From Marsupella aquatica (Eukaryota; Marchantiophyta): a stretch of 64,000 bases of DNA. Position numbers and translations under genes: made by a program. Position 1 is the first letter of the stretch; each line of letters starts with the position of its first letter. The stretch lies in the NCBI GenBank assembly GCA_973895155.1, contig OZ316895.1, positions 11,346,001 through 11,410,000 of the forward strand. Reading direction: 5' to 3'. The notes under the pieces were generated by a model. It was not told the DNA's origin and did not search any database. It saw only the letters and a program-made list of their open reading frames with translations. Below are positions 50,236 through 61,318 of the stretch, piece by piece.

Positions 50236-50601
50236 TGTTGAGCAAATAAGCATTGACAACGGCAAGCCCATAATCATCTAACTCACAAGTAGTTGACATA
50301 GAGAGATACATGGTTCACCTCATCTGAGACTGCATTCATGGGAACACACAAGAGTTTTACTGTACTCTAGACCCCGTCGTCCATACCTAGTCTCTGCAAT
50401 ACATGATCTCCCTATCTCTCAACTGGCTCCATAACAATGAGATTGAGTTTCTCATATCCAAGCAGCCAAACACCCTCATATCCAAGCAAACATCACTTGG
50501 TATACAGTGTGCAACCTACTTAACCTATCCTATCCGCGACTAAGGTCAGCCCTAGCTACAATTACAGTCGTAACCTTAGACCTAAGAGTACATGCCCAAC
50601 A
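50236..50601. mobile_element. Solo LTR, old member of the copia family
   Basis: It begins tgttgagca and ends gcccaaca, with clear but diverged similarity to the 344-bp copia LTR (gggaacacacaagag, ctccctatctctcaactggc). Flanks are cacaa and cataa, a 5-bp duplication with one change. The duplicated block at 60660-60700 has no LTR at the matching place, which supports the boundaries. Confidence 0.82.
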
Positions 50602-50668
50602 CATAACTCAGTCGCTCAATTGTAATCCTCAAAGGAACTATCACACGTACTTCTTATCCATAAGCATA

Positions 50669-50692
50669 TGGATGGATGGATGGATGGATGGA
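50669..50692. repeat. (GGAT)n microsatellite
   Basis: About six ggat units. The duplicate at about 60726-60740 has three or four. Confidence 0.85.
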
Positions 50693-51114
50693 CCACAGCA
50701 ATGTTAATAAGACTCTTGTTGTCTTGATTGATGCCGCACTCAGAAGAACCACAATTGAATTACATCTTCAATACTAATAAAATTAGTCAGCATTGGGTGT
50801 ATAATTCCCATCATTCAACAGGACTGTCAATGAGTACTGGCGATACAACCTGATGATTCACGTTCAGAGGAGCTGAATTAAATGTTTATATGGACTCTGC
50901 AGGTTGCAATCAAAAATAACCTACAGAGACTAGGCAAGATGCCCGGCCCTAGGTAACCAGGGAGTTACAAGAGTTGCTTTAAGGGTGCTGATTCATTCAA
51001 TGGTTATAGACTCAAGATTTTGTCAAAAGACAACCCCTAGGAAACGCACCTTCTTGGGGAGTGGGGAGGACAATTCCTTGCTTCTTTCAGCATCGAAAGC
51101 CACCCAATGCACAG

Positions 51115-51244
51115 GGGTCTTGGTAACTGCACATCAAAATATGACATATACTATGTACGACGCCCCTGCATATAGTGATAATTCTAGTTTTTTCCTTTCA
51201 ATCAATGAATGCAGCCACATTTTGATGTGTGATTACCAGCAGGG
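51115..51244. mobile_element. Small Mutator-type MITE (copy 2)
   Basis: 130 bp with the same ends as the MITE at 1071-1250 in opposite orientation: left gggtcttggtaactgcacat, right end attaccagcaggg. It is flanked by aatgcacag (51106-51114) and actgcacag (51245-51253), a 9-bp duplication with one change. Block 2 has a single actgcacag at the matching place (about 61157), an empty site. Confidence 0.85.
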
Positions 51245-51310
51245 ACTGCACAGCATAGAGCTCCCCGTTCTCCTATTGTTTCCAGGGTAACAACATACTT
51301 GACTGATCGC

Positions 51311-51829
51311 TTTAAATGCAAACTAAGGGGAGAATTAAACTGAGTGACCAGTATTCAGCTTGAGAACCCAAATACTACCCATCTTGTGCTTAATGTGTTT
51401 GAGTCCTTTGTAAGATGTTCTCTTGTCACATTTAAACATACTTTAGCCAAGGAATAAGTGACATTCAGGTGGGTCCTCAATCTGTCTTTCAGCAATTAAT
51501 CTAGCATCACTGGCTGCATTTCGCTTTACAAGACCTTGGAGGCCATAAAAGGATTCCAAGAATGCTTTTCTCCCCGGGACTCTATATTTAGTGTGTGCAA
51601 TCGCCCTCCAGTTTGCTTTGGTGAAGAAACCTCCTAAGTGCCCCCAACGTCTTGTAAAGTCATCCTAACACATACGAAGAGCTCGTTACCTATCTTGTAT
51701 TCTGCCCTCACAACCCCACTCACAACATTGCATCGAGTATGTCTTGCCTTCGCCTCTGACTTGGACCTCTTTCAGGGCTACATCCGTTTGGAGCAGGGTT
51801 GACTTACCCTAGTCTCGCTCCTCAAAGTC
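51311..51829. other. Spacer, nothing recognised
   Basis: No gene or repeat structure is seen between the duplicated block and the tandem array. Confidence 0.35.
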
Positions 51830-52672
51830 TATGTTCATTCCAAGAAGAGATTTTCAGGATGAGATTTCACAATTTCCTTGCACTTGAAGTTACCTAGGAG
51901 CTCTGTAATTTTGTATTGTTCCAATAATCTATGTTGATTCCAAGAAGAAACTTTCAGGATGAGAGGTCACAATTCTTTCCTTGCACTTGAAGTTGTTGAG
52001 CATAGACGGCATTCGCAACGACAAGCCCATAAACCATCCAACGCACAATAGTCGACACAGAGAGATACGTGATTCACCTCCACATGAGGCTATGTCCATG
52101 AGAACACACAAGAGCTTTACTGCACTCTAGGCCGACCGGCCATACCAAGCATCCACAACACAAGCTCTCCCTATCTCTCAACTAGCTCCATACCAATGAG
52201 CCTAAGTTCCACCAGGGTCTGGCATCAACCCTAGCTATATGCACAACAGCATTACCGCTAACATTAGCTAAGTTTTAATTCGAGTTAGACTAACTGTGGT
52301 TAACTCATGAGTCACAAAACTAGAGCAGTATCTAACAGAAGTTACCCAATAATTTAGTATTGTTCCAATAGTCTATGTTCATTCCAAGAAGAGAATTTCA
52401 AGATAAAATCTCACAATTCTTTCCTTGCATTTGAAGTTACCTGGTAATTTGGTATTGTCCTCATAGTCTATGTTCATTCCAAGAAGAGATTTTCAGGATG
52501 AGATTTCACAATTTCTTCCTTGCACTTGAAGTTACCTGGTAATTTGGTATTGTTCCAATAGTCTATGTTCATTCCAAGAAGAGACTTTCAGGATGAGAGC
52601 TCACAATTCTTTCCTTGCACTTGAAGTTACGTGGGATGCTCCCCATCAACCGCTACAAGAGTGAACCCCTTG
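51830..52672. repeat. ~95-bp tandem array derived from a GST promoter
   Basis: About five units contain attccaagaagag, a 'ttcaggatgagat(t)tcacaat' phrase and tccttgcacttgaagtta, at about 51837, 51931, 52379, 52471 and 52566. The last unit runs into gatgctccccatcaaccgct, which matches the sequence just upstream of the TATA box of the GST at 45289. No GST follows. A solo LTR (51994-52337) splits the second unit. Confidence 0.75.
51994..52337. mobile_element. Solo LTR of the copia family, recent
   Basis: 344 bp, beginning tgttgagcatag and ending tatctaaca, the same length as the LTRs of the full element and close to them in sequence. It has a perfect 5-bp target duplication, gaagt, at 51989-51993 and 52338-52342. 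It lies inside the promoter-derived array. Confidence 0.93.
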
Positions 52673-53624
52673 TTAGAACATGATGATTAGTAGTTACTTA
52701 CATGTTTAGAGTCTATTACTTAAGACACTTCAGGGATATAACTGATTCTAGACGCCATACAAATCTGGGAGAAACTTTTGTGTGGATTCATTATTGAGAA
52801 CAAGGTAATAGAAAGAAATACCGAGAGGGGCGCTCACCATTGAGGGCCACCAATGCACCTCACACACTCTAGCATGAATGATTGTTTAAAGCAAAAGCCA
52901 TAGGAAATATTATCTCCGATCATTGCGAAGGCACAGTGACTCACAGCAATTAGTTCCAAACAATTACTCGAGAGCGCAAAACTTTCCATATCTTTGACAT
53001 CTAATCCATCGTCATTGCAGCTCAAATTGTACAGATGTCTGCACTTTTGCTGAATTTATGAAACCAACTCAATTGCACTAGTAATGCAATTTGAGAGCCA
53101 AATGACAGTCAAAGTCATCACACGCGACGTTTGATCAATATTTAACTAGAGACCTTGAGGAAAGTTCTCTCCCCTCGAACGCACTCAAGTGCAGGTCGTC
53201 TCCAAACAAGACGCTTAGCCTCTAACCCGGGCTAGGCTGATAAGGTCCCGAATCTAAGTAAGCACTTTTTCTTTGCCTTGAAAACGTCCCGAATCTAAGT
53301 AAGCACTTTGTTTTTTTCCTTGAAAACCGAATGCAGGCCCATCCAACAGAGGATAGATCGACGTCCTGCTTTGGAGCATGCATTTCTATGTAGGGCAGCC
53401 ACAAGGGGACAATACCCACGGATCCCACAGATTGCGTTAAGATTTTTCCCGCTCTTGGCTTTGTGCAATTCAAACTTACTGTAGCAAATAAAAATGCCAA
53501 ACCAAAGCTTAAGAAACCAGTCCACAACAGATGATTGTATGTGAACTTGCTGCACCCAAGGGCCATCACTAAGAATTTAGGAACGTCCATTACTACTACT
53601 GTCGTGACCATCTCTAGTCTCCAC
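52673..53624. other. Spacer and 3' flank of the GST
   Basis: From 52899 it matches the 3' flank of the GST in block 1. About 53248-53310 has a short tandem repeat of 'gtcccgaatctaagtaagcact'-like sequence. No gene is recognised. Confidence 0.45.
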
Positions 53625-56230
53625 TCATCTGGAAGCACCAGCCGCGGTTGCGGCAGCTGCAGCTTTTGTTCTCTCCCAAAAAAAGGCAAAAAGTTCTTCT
53701 TTGGGTGCAACGGCCACTTTGTAACTTGGGCGAACGGCAATTGCCTCAATGCACTTGTGGAATCGAGGAATTTCATCAGGCCCAGGGACAACGAGGCCAC
53801 CAACCTCCTCAGCCAACATTACAATATTCTTCAACGGACCCACCATAACATCTAGATATCCGAAAGTCTCTCCCATAAAGAACGGCCCCTCGTTGGAGAA
53901 ACTGGTCATGGCCGTATCTAGCGTCTTCAAGAACATTATGGATTCCTCGTGAGCGACTTTCTGCTCTGGAGATCCAGCCTTCGCTCTCGCAGATCCCAGC
54001 AACTTCTCGGAACTTTTGTGGACGTAGTCGGCCCAGAACCTTACCTGGGACCTCTGATGAGCGCCCTTAGGCATCAGTGGAACTTGCTCAGGCCATTCAT
54101 CTTCAAGGTACTCCAGAATAATCAGTGATTCTGCCACTGGTTTCCCATCGTGGATGATGGTAGGGATCTTTTTCCAGATGGGATTAGCCTCCAGCAAAAG
54201 CTTTGGTTTGTTGGCGAAGTCAATAGTGATGGGCGTGTATGGAATGCCTTTCTCTTCCAGAGCAAGTCGTACGCGTTGTGCGAACCAACTGATCGGGAAC
54301 GTAAACAAAGTCACTGGTGCATCTGCGACGGCACCCATTGTCTTAACCGATACCTAATCCTCAAAGAATTTCGGTCACCTTGAGTGATGAAGAGGACAGC
54401 AACTTGAGGGAATAGCTACCGGTTGCACCTGCAACACACATACCACAACAAATGTACAACACGGTGAGATGGGCATGCACTGCCAAAGCACTTTGCCATA
54501 AACGAGTTTCCATTATCAACTCACTAGGACTTGCGGGCACCACTTATCGCGCAGCATTAGACATAACTGAAGACTACTCCGATACTCCAAACAACCGTAA
54601 CTGAAAACATTGCAAAAGACAACGCCAATACGACTTCGCCCAATAGAAGACATTGAAAAAACAACGACCTGGAAAGTGAACTCTAGCATGACATCAATCT
54701 ACCGGGCAACTACTGAACTCTCTGTTTGCTACCTGGGCATTTGTCCAACGTAGAGCTAGGCAGGACTCTGGTGAGGTCTCGCGTCGTTGATTGCTGCTCT
54801 GGCGTTCGACCAATGAAGGGTTACTTATACACTCAGGATCCCATGAATCGAAGCATGACTGACGAGATATGCGGTTTGTAGCCCGTTTGTAGATCTGCTG
54901 TGGGACCACTAGTCCACTGACACTCAATTATGCCTCAGAGGAGAGCTGCATCGGAAGGTTCTCCATCTTGAAAAGTCCAGTCACCAAAGTGGATTTTAAT
55001 GGGGAGGGGTGATTATATATCACACTGCAAGGCGGGAAACAGGGTCCCACAGGCAAAAAGGCCCAATGAACCCAGCAAAAAACCAACAAACGAAAACTCC
55101 CATGGGACCTTATCAATGCAAAAGGCCCAACGCAGGGGAGGCCAGCAAAAAGCAACAAAGAAGAAAGAAGAAAGGCCATGGGACCCTATCAATTGGCAAA
55201 CTGCTCCAGAGCCTCGTAGAGTTATGGAGTGAAGTGTATAAGGGGGTCTAACAATGGCACCTGACTAGCCACCCTAACACTAACTGTCTCACCCTTACAA
55301 AAAATAGTGAATGCCTGAGCCCACTGGAGTGCGACTGACATCCACTGTCAAAAAAAGGCGGTGCTGATGGACACTGGTGGATATGGCCTCCACTCAACAT
55401 AAAGAACCACACAAGATTGTAGGGGTGATTCCTTTCATGAAACAATCATCCCTATTCAACTGTCAATCAGTACATCATACCAGTCAATGGTGAGCTTCGT
55501 GGGCAAGACAATCCCTCAAGAGAAATGTTGAATGTAGAGTGAACCATGGGTACTTTGGTAGTGTACTGTCCATAAGTGCAAAACATGCTCTAGTGCATGG
55601 ATTGACCTTGATGTTTGCCAAACATTAACATGTAGGTTGAAATGTGCAGCAAAACTCTCTTTTCTGCTCTGATGATATATACAATGAACCATGTCTAAGT
55701 GCAGGCTCCTGGGAAGACACCACTCAGTTAACCGTGTCCAAAGGCAAGCTCCCAGGCACACACCACCGGGCAGCACTTATCTACGGAATAAGCTATGCCA
55801 TAAATGCACGAGACACCATTTATGCACTTCTCCATATGTGCATGGTCTGCACTATCTAGTTGGTGCATGGGAAATCACTTGTGCATTTCCTGGTTGTGTT
55901 GTTGGGTCACACACATTGGACTCCTCATACCCCGAGCATTGCACATTCAAACTGGATAGGTGCATGCAACTACTTTATGCAATTGTGTGCTGTACTTATC
56001 AATACATGCTTGGTATGTCTGCATTCTAGGAACTGAACTCAGAAGTGCATGTGTAAACTAATAGACATAAATGCTCTTATGTGTTTGTCGTTTACTAATG
56101 CAGGAACTGAGAAATGCTTGTGTACACTAATAGACTTAAATGCTCTTATGTCTTTGTTGTTTAGTGCCGACATTTGTGTCATTTAGTAAAAGTTTACCTG
56201 CATTTCTTGTTGCATTTACAAAGAAAATCT
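52899..56230. repeat. Segmental duplication, block 2 (first half)
   Basis: Matches 47221-49800 in the same orientation, including the GST, its 5' region, and non-coding DNA with the phrase acatgtaggttgaaatgtgc and similar words. The second half of the block is at 60277-61250. Confidence 0.85.
53625..54338 (-). CDS. Tau-like glutathione S-transferase (duplicated pair, member 2)
   Basis: 237 residues from the ATG at 54338. It differs from the gene at 47595-48308 by scattered substitutions only, such as SSEKLLGSARAKAG in place of SSEKLMESAKAKAG, FFMGETFGYLDVMVGPL, and the tail FFAFFWERTKAAAAATAAGASR... here reading EELFAFFWERTKAA. The catalytic Ser motif FPISWFAQR, the KKIPTIIHDGKPVAES glutathione site and the SQVRFWADYV helix are kept, so the enzyme should be active. 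The alanine-rich C-terminal tail is also kept. Differences concentrate in the C-terminal, substrate-binding domain. Confidence 0.92.
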   Translation of the reverse strand: MGAVADAPVTLFTFPISWFAQRVRLALEEKGIPYTPITIDFANKPKLLLEANPIWKKIPTIIHDGKPVAESLIILEYLEDEWPEQVPLMPKGAHQRSQVRFWADYVHKSSEKLLGSARAKAGSPEQKVAHEESIMFLKTLDTAMTSFSNEGPFFMGETFGYLDVMVGPLKNIVMLAEEVGGLVVPGPDEIPRFHKCIEAIAVRPSYKVAVAPKEELFAFFWERTKAAAAATAAGASR

Positions 56231-57988
56231 TTGTAATATTAACGGATGACATGGTTGGCCTGCACTTATCCATGGCACTAATCCATGGAATGCACTAATA
56301 CACATCCACCATATTACACTAGAAAGTGAAATGCAACTGAAAACAGAGATAGTCATCTTTGGATATTGATAGCTCTTTGAATTCTCAATGAAAGTCTGAG
56401 ATATTCCACTAATTGTTAACATCTTTCCAAAAAGCTTCTAGCAAACCCAAGAACAGCTGATTTCCCTGTTACCGAAATTGAAGGTAGAAGTTTGCTGATC
56501 AAAACCTTTAGGAAACTAGAAGAGTGCAGTGGCCTGTATCATGGCATCACTCCCGATAGTCTTCCTGATGTTGAATTTAGAATTTACACCGTCAGTTTAG
56601 CTCCGGACACTCCAGACAGTCTTGCTGATGTTGAATTTAGAATTTACACCATCAGCTTAGCTCCAGATAAACGCTAAGTACGTGCAAGATATTTTACTCA
56701 TTGCTCGTGCTCATGCTAAGAAGTGGATAATCATTAACCTAGAAGTCGGATACAATTGAGTTTTTTTTTAAGCATCGTGAGCCTGATAGACAATCATCCA
56801 GAAAATTGTAAAAGCGAAGCAGTAATGTAAGAGGTCTAACAAGCGCTACAAGTACTCCGCGGCATGCACACTGAGCTTGTTTTAGATTGTTGATGGACAA
56901 GTTAGATTAGAACTCAGCTTCCTCATCTCTAGTGTGATGACCACTAAGCTTCTTCTTTAGAACATTCATAGACAGGATGATATAGATCTCAGCTTTCTCG
57001 TATCTCTGGTTACATACAGCATACATGTGCCTTGCAATTACTCTGCCTCACACTATCCGGGACTGTGAAGCTAGTTTTTCAGGAAAATCTCAAATCTCAG
57101 TAAAACTTTTCGGGTTGAGCTGTGGGCCTGAAGTTATGTAAAAGGGCCTTTGGTGAAGACACAAGACAGGGGACTAATTCAAGTACTCCCACTGGTGCAA
57201 CTGACATTTTGGGTTCGACTGCAGAAGTAACACCCACTGACTAGTATCACGCAATCAAGTACATCCTTGAACGTACTGGACTGGAGATTGTCTGACATCT
57301 TTTGTATCACCTGCTGCCCCTTGCACTCTAGACTACATCCCAGCACTACGGTAGTAGGTAGTGTGGAAGGCCACAATCATTCCAGCAATCGCCACGGTTC
57401 TGTACGTAGTAGGCTTTCTCAGCAGCTATGCTGCCCAAATCGTAATGTGACCTGCTCCTCTTGCCCCCTAGACTACATCCTAGCACCAGTGGAGTTGTGG
57501 AAGGCCGCCATCGTCATATTAGTTACATAGTAGACAACTATGTTCCCCACACCAAAGCCGACGGCGCCTGGACAGGGACACTCAAACTTGGAGTAATTTT
57601 CTAAAGGTGTCAGATGGGCTATGGTTCTTCAAAGACGCCTCGTGATAGCTTTCCACATAATTACCACGAGCCTACACGTCTTTTTCTTCCTTTTTGTACA
57701 ATGTCGCCAATTTGATAGTCTCCTGCTGTAGGATTTCTGCCAACGAAGTCGTCTGTCCGACCTCGTCCTTCCTTTTCTCGTCAGCACCTACACTATCATA
57801 AACATTCAGGAAAGCTACGTGGCAGAACTGTCCCATTCATGAGATCTGGACGTTGCAGAGCAGAGAACATGTTTTTGATTATTCACTTTAGAGTTACGAT
57901 TTTATTAGCAGTTTCTGGGTTAGGAGAGAAGAGTGCTACATAGCAAGTTAGTTTTAGCTTTCAATTTGGGCAGATCGATCAGCAGTTC
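54339..57988. other. Duplicated GST 5' flank, then unrecognised DNA with small repeats
   Basis: To about 56230 it matches block 1. Beyond that I see no gene. About 56555-56680 has a 66-bp unit repeated (gttgaatttagaatttacac). About 57305-57380 and 57450-57515 are two copies of a unit containing ctagactacatcc, then gtggaaggcc. Confidence 0.45.
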
Positions 57989-58030
57989 ATGATCGCAGTT
58001 CTGAACCTTTGCAGCTCCAAGGTTTCGACA

Positions 58031-58700
58031 ATGCGTCCCGTGTTAGATGCAGCGTTAACTTTGTTTACCATCAAATACAATTGTTATGCACAACGTGTGC
58101 GAATTGCTCTACAAGAGAAAAGCATTCCATACAACTGCATCGATGTAAACCCTCGAAACAAACTACAGCTTCTGCTACACTCCAATCCAATTCACCAGAA
58201 GGTCACTACGATCATCCACAACCACAACCAGTCGCAAAATCCCTGGTCATGCTGGAACATCTGGATGATGCATTGATGCAGCAAATTCCATTGATTCCTT
58301 AAGACGCTTTCGAGAAGTCGAAGGTTAGATTCTGGTCCGATGTCATCTACAAGAACATCGTCAGTATCAGGGACACCCGCATGGCGAGGTCGAGATGTCC
58401 GGAGCAGCAAGCTGCCCCAAAAGAAGCTGTCAAGAACTTGAAGACATTGGACCTGGCCATGGCCAGTTACTCCACTGAGAGCCCGATTTTTGCCGGAGAG
58501 ACATTCGGATTTTGCGATGTTGTGTTGGCTCCGCTTGAGAATACGTTAGCCGGTGCGAAAGAAGCTGGTGGCCTTGTCGTCCCTGGGCCTGATGAAACTC
58601 CTCGAATACACAACTGGCCCGCCCAAGTTTACGTGGTTTCATTCCAAGCAGAGAAGAAACTCTTTCGTTCCTGCAGTCCAGAAAAGAGACGCAGAGGCAG
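58031..58700 (+). pseudogene. GST pseudogene
   Basis: The ATG at 58031 starts MRPVLDAALTLFTIKYNCYA, clearly GST-like, but the catalytic Ser position holds Asn (YNCYAQRV against FSPFAQRV). The frame breaks near 58225 inside the TIIHN region. The next frame carries VAKSLVMLEHLDDAL (Glu of the glutathione site replaced by Lys) and hits TAA at 58300. After it, KSKVRFWSDVIYKN and AVKNLKTLDLAMASYSTES, then IFAGETFGFCDVVLAPLENT and GGLVVPGPDETPRIHNW follow, with another break near 58615. It is most like the 47.6/53.6 kb pair (AGGLVVPGPDE), on the opposite strand. Confidence 0.9.
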
Positions 58701-58849
58701 CTGTTGCTCACTAAATGTACAGAGAACAATCTTAAATCTGAAAATTGCTTACAAACATGTCGGTTGCCTCAAACTTCGGGCGATAGCTTGGCGCTGCAGT
58801 GGATTACGTTTACCGGTATTCGTCACAGCCATGGTTCTCCCACACGCAG

Positions 58850-59035
58850 AGTCCGACGATTCACTCTGGAAGGGCTCTGCTGAGCTGATTTAATTAAACA
58901 GGACAAGCAGTAGAACAACGATTCACTCTGGAAGGGTTTTGCTTAGAGAATTTAATTAAACAGGACAAGGAGTAGAACAACGATTCACTCTGGAAGGGTT
59001 TTGCTTAGAGAATTTAGTTAAACAGGACAAGCGGT
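58850..59035. repeat. ~62-bp tandem repeat, three copies
   Basis: cgattcactctggaaggg starts at about 58857, 58919 and 58981. Units continue with tttaattaaacaggacaag. Located just downstream of the GST pseudogene. Confidence 0.8.
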
Positions 59036-60276
59036 ACATCCTCAAATAGACTTTGCAGACCCGGCACCAATCTCCGAGGCACAGATCGACTCGTATCCGA
59101 CATGGAATGTAGCAGATTAAATGCTTCATCATTAATCTGACATTCGGAGTTTCTTACTATTACAGAAGCATCAGTAAAAACCAAAGGTAGTGAACTGAAG
59201 ATGGAAAGGTCCGTCTCTGTTGTAATTCATGTAGTCAAATTTACGCTAGTGGACACTGAATCACAGATACTTCCATCCGGACGTTTTCAGATTATTACCA
59301 AGCGGTTGAACAAGTTAATTGGTCTGCGGCCATTCTCGTTTTCTTTTTTGGGCTTCAAAAACCAGAGGAAACATTCGTACGAAGTTCAGAAGGTGCTCTT
59401 GGTATACCCCCTGGCAGCAGCCATCACTTCATGGGCACTGAGTGGCATTTTACTGTACCACCTGTGTACACTGCCAAGATACCAAGATTTTCCCTGGCAG
59501 ATTCGGTCCAGACCGCTATTCGTTACACGGCGCGCACCATCATGGACACTGCTACTCTTGCGGAAAACCACTCTGCCACTGACAGATGGCTGATAGAATC
59601 TAGAAGAAAACTTTAGAGAACCTGTAAGTATACCAAGGTCATCTCAAACTGGCTCAAATTCACTACACTCTACCCAAACGTCACAACAAAGGCTCGAGTC
59701 CACAGTTGCGATTAACTAGGAATGTTTCAGACAGATAATCGAGTGTTCAGTAACTTTAGTATAACGACTGTTCGGAGGTAGGCATGAATCAAAACTACTA
59801 TTAGGTCCACATGACTAGCTTATTCAGAAGGTATGTCTTTCACCAGCATCAACAGGCTAGCAATGGTACCTGAAACTTAGCATTGACATCCCACGTTGCA
59901 GATGATTTGAGGAAAAGTTTAGCCCGATCCTGAACCAATGCGCGATCCAACTTGAAAACTCTTTGATCGAAGTCATGACAAACTTTTACAGGGCATCACA
60001 TTCTGCCGATGTGGGCTTTGAATGGGAAGAGCAGACGACAACATCAAGAACACACTGACAACAGAAAGTGAGAGCCCCATCATCAGACATTGTACAATCC
60101 CATCGTGTGGGGAGGTTGCCTTCGTCGATAGTCATCCTTGCCGTTTACCAAGAAATCCTTACAACTGAGTTGACGTTTACTTCCAGAAAAAAATAGGATT
60201 ATCTCAGCTCGATGACTTGCATTAGCGAAGTGTTTCACCAATAACTGTGACCACGGAGACAATTGATGCCGACAAT
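59036..60276. other. Unrecognised DNA
   Basis: 59201-59593 (plus) is open for 130 codons but has no motif I recognise and no good support as a gene. The rest is non-coding as far as I can tell. Confidence 0.35.
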
Positions 60277-61250
60277 TCTGAAATAAAAAAGAACGCATCC
60301 AGAAGGTTGATCTCGAGAATTCAAAGATGCGCTGCAGCAATTTTAGAAGACCTGTTCCTCACTTGACAAAGCTCATAAGTTTAACTTAATTTTGATACTC
60401 GAATCTGTTAAGAAGCTCAATCATGCTCGCTGTTTCCTCGATAATCCTTCGACGGCCTAACTTAATGTCAGCATACATGTGACGGGCTTCCTGCCTCCAA
60501 GGAGATGGAAGCAGGATGCAAAGGATGAAGGGCATGATTGAAGTTGCTTAAGGTAATAATTCAATCCACAGGACGACTAGAACTATATAAAACCAAAAAC
60601 CCTCCTTGCATATAACAACGAGATAGCATTGAGCCGTAAAGGAGAATATGTTCAAGGAGGTCCCCTGCTCATCTCAATTGTACTCCTCAAAGGAACCGTC
60701 ACATGTACTTCTTATCCATAAACATATGGATGGATGGATGGACCACGGTACTGTTAATAAGACTCCTGTTGTCTTGATCGATGTCGCGCTGAGAAGAACC
60801 ACAATCGAATTACGTCTCCGGTACGGCTAAAATTATTCAGCGTTGGGTGTATAATTCCCGTCATTCAGCAGGACTTTCAATGAGTACTGGCAATACAACC
60901 CGACGATTCACGTTAAGAGGAGCCGAATCTAATATTTATATGGACTCTGCAGGTTGTGATCAAAAATAACCTCCAGAGACTAGGCGAGATGCCCGGCCCC
61001 AGGTAACCAGGGGGGGTTACAAGAGTTGCTTAAGGCGGCTGATACATTCAATGCTTATAGGCTCCAAATTTTGTCGAAAGACACCCGCTCAGAAACCCAC
61101 CTTCTCGGGGGGCGGGGAGGACAATTCCTTGCCTCTCGGCATCGAAAGCCACCCACTGCACAGCATAGAGCTCCCCGTTCTCCTGACGTTGCCAGGGTAA
61201 CAACAGACTTGATTGACTGATCGCTTTAACTGCGAAGGAGAGATTTGAAC
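60277..61250. repeat. Segmental duplication, block 2 (second half)
   Basis: Matches 49830-51310 but lacks the solo LTR of 50236-50601 and the MITE of 51115-51244. It ends next to the 3' end of the GT47 gene. Confidence 0.85.
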
Positions 61251-61318
61251 TAACTGACCAGTGAGCGGTGTGAGAATAAAAACTACCCATCTTGTGCTTA
61301 ACGCGTACGAAGCGCTCG

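Larger units (their letters stand above)
47221..51310. repeat. Segmental duplication, block 1
   Basis: 47221-49800 matches 52899-56230 and 49830-51310 matches 60277-61250, both in the same orientation. The block contains a minus-strand GST, its 5' region and long non-coding DNA. Matches start with ggaaatatta(a/t)ctccgatcatt on the left. Between the two halves the other block has about 4 kb of extra DNA. Block 1 has a solo LTR (50236) and a MITE (51115) that block 2 lacks. Confidence 0.85.

Noticed and set aside
59201-59593. 130-codon plus-strand open frame
   Set aside because: No recognisable domain, no duplicate in the paralogous blocks and no supporting promoter or splice signals.
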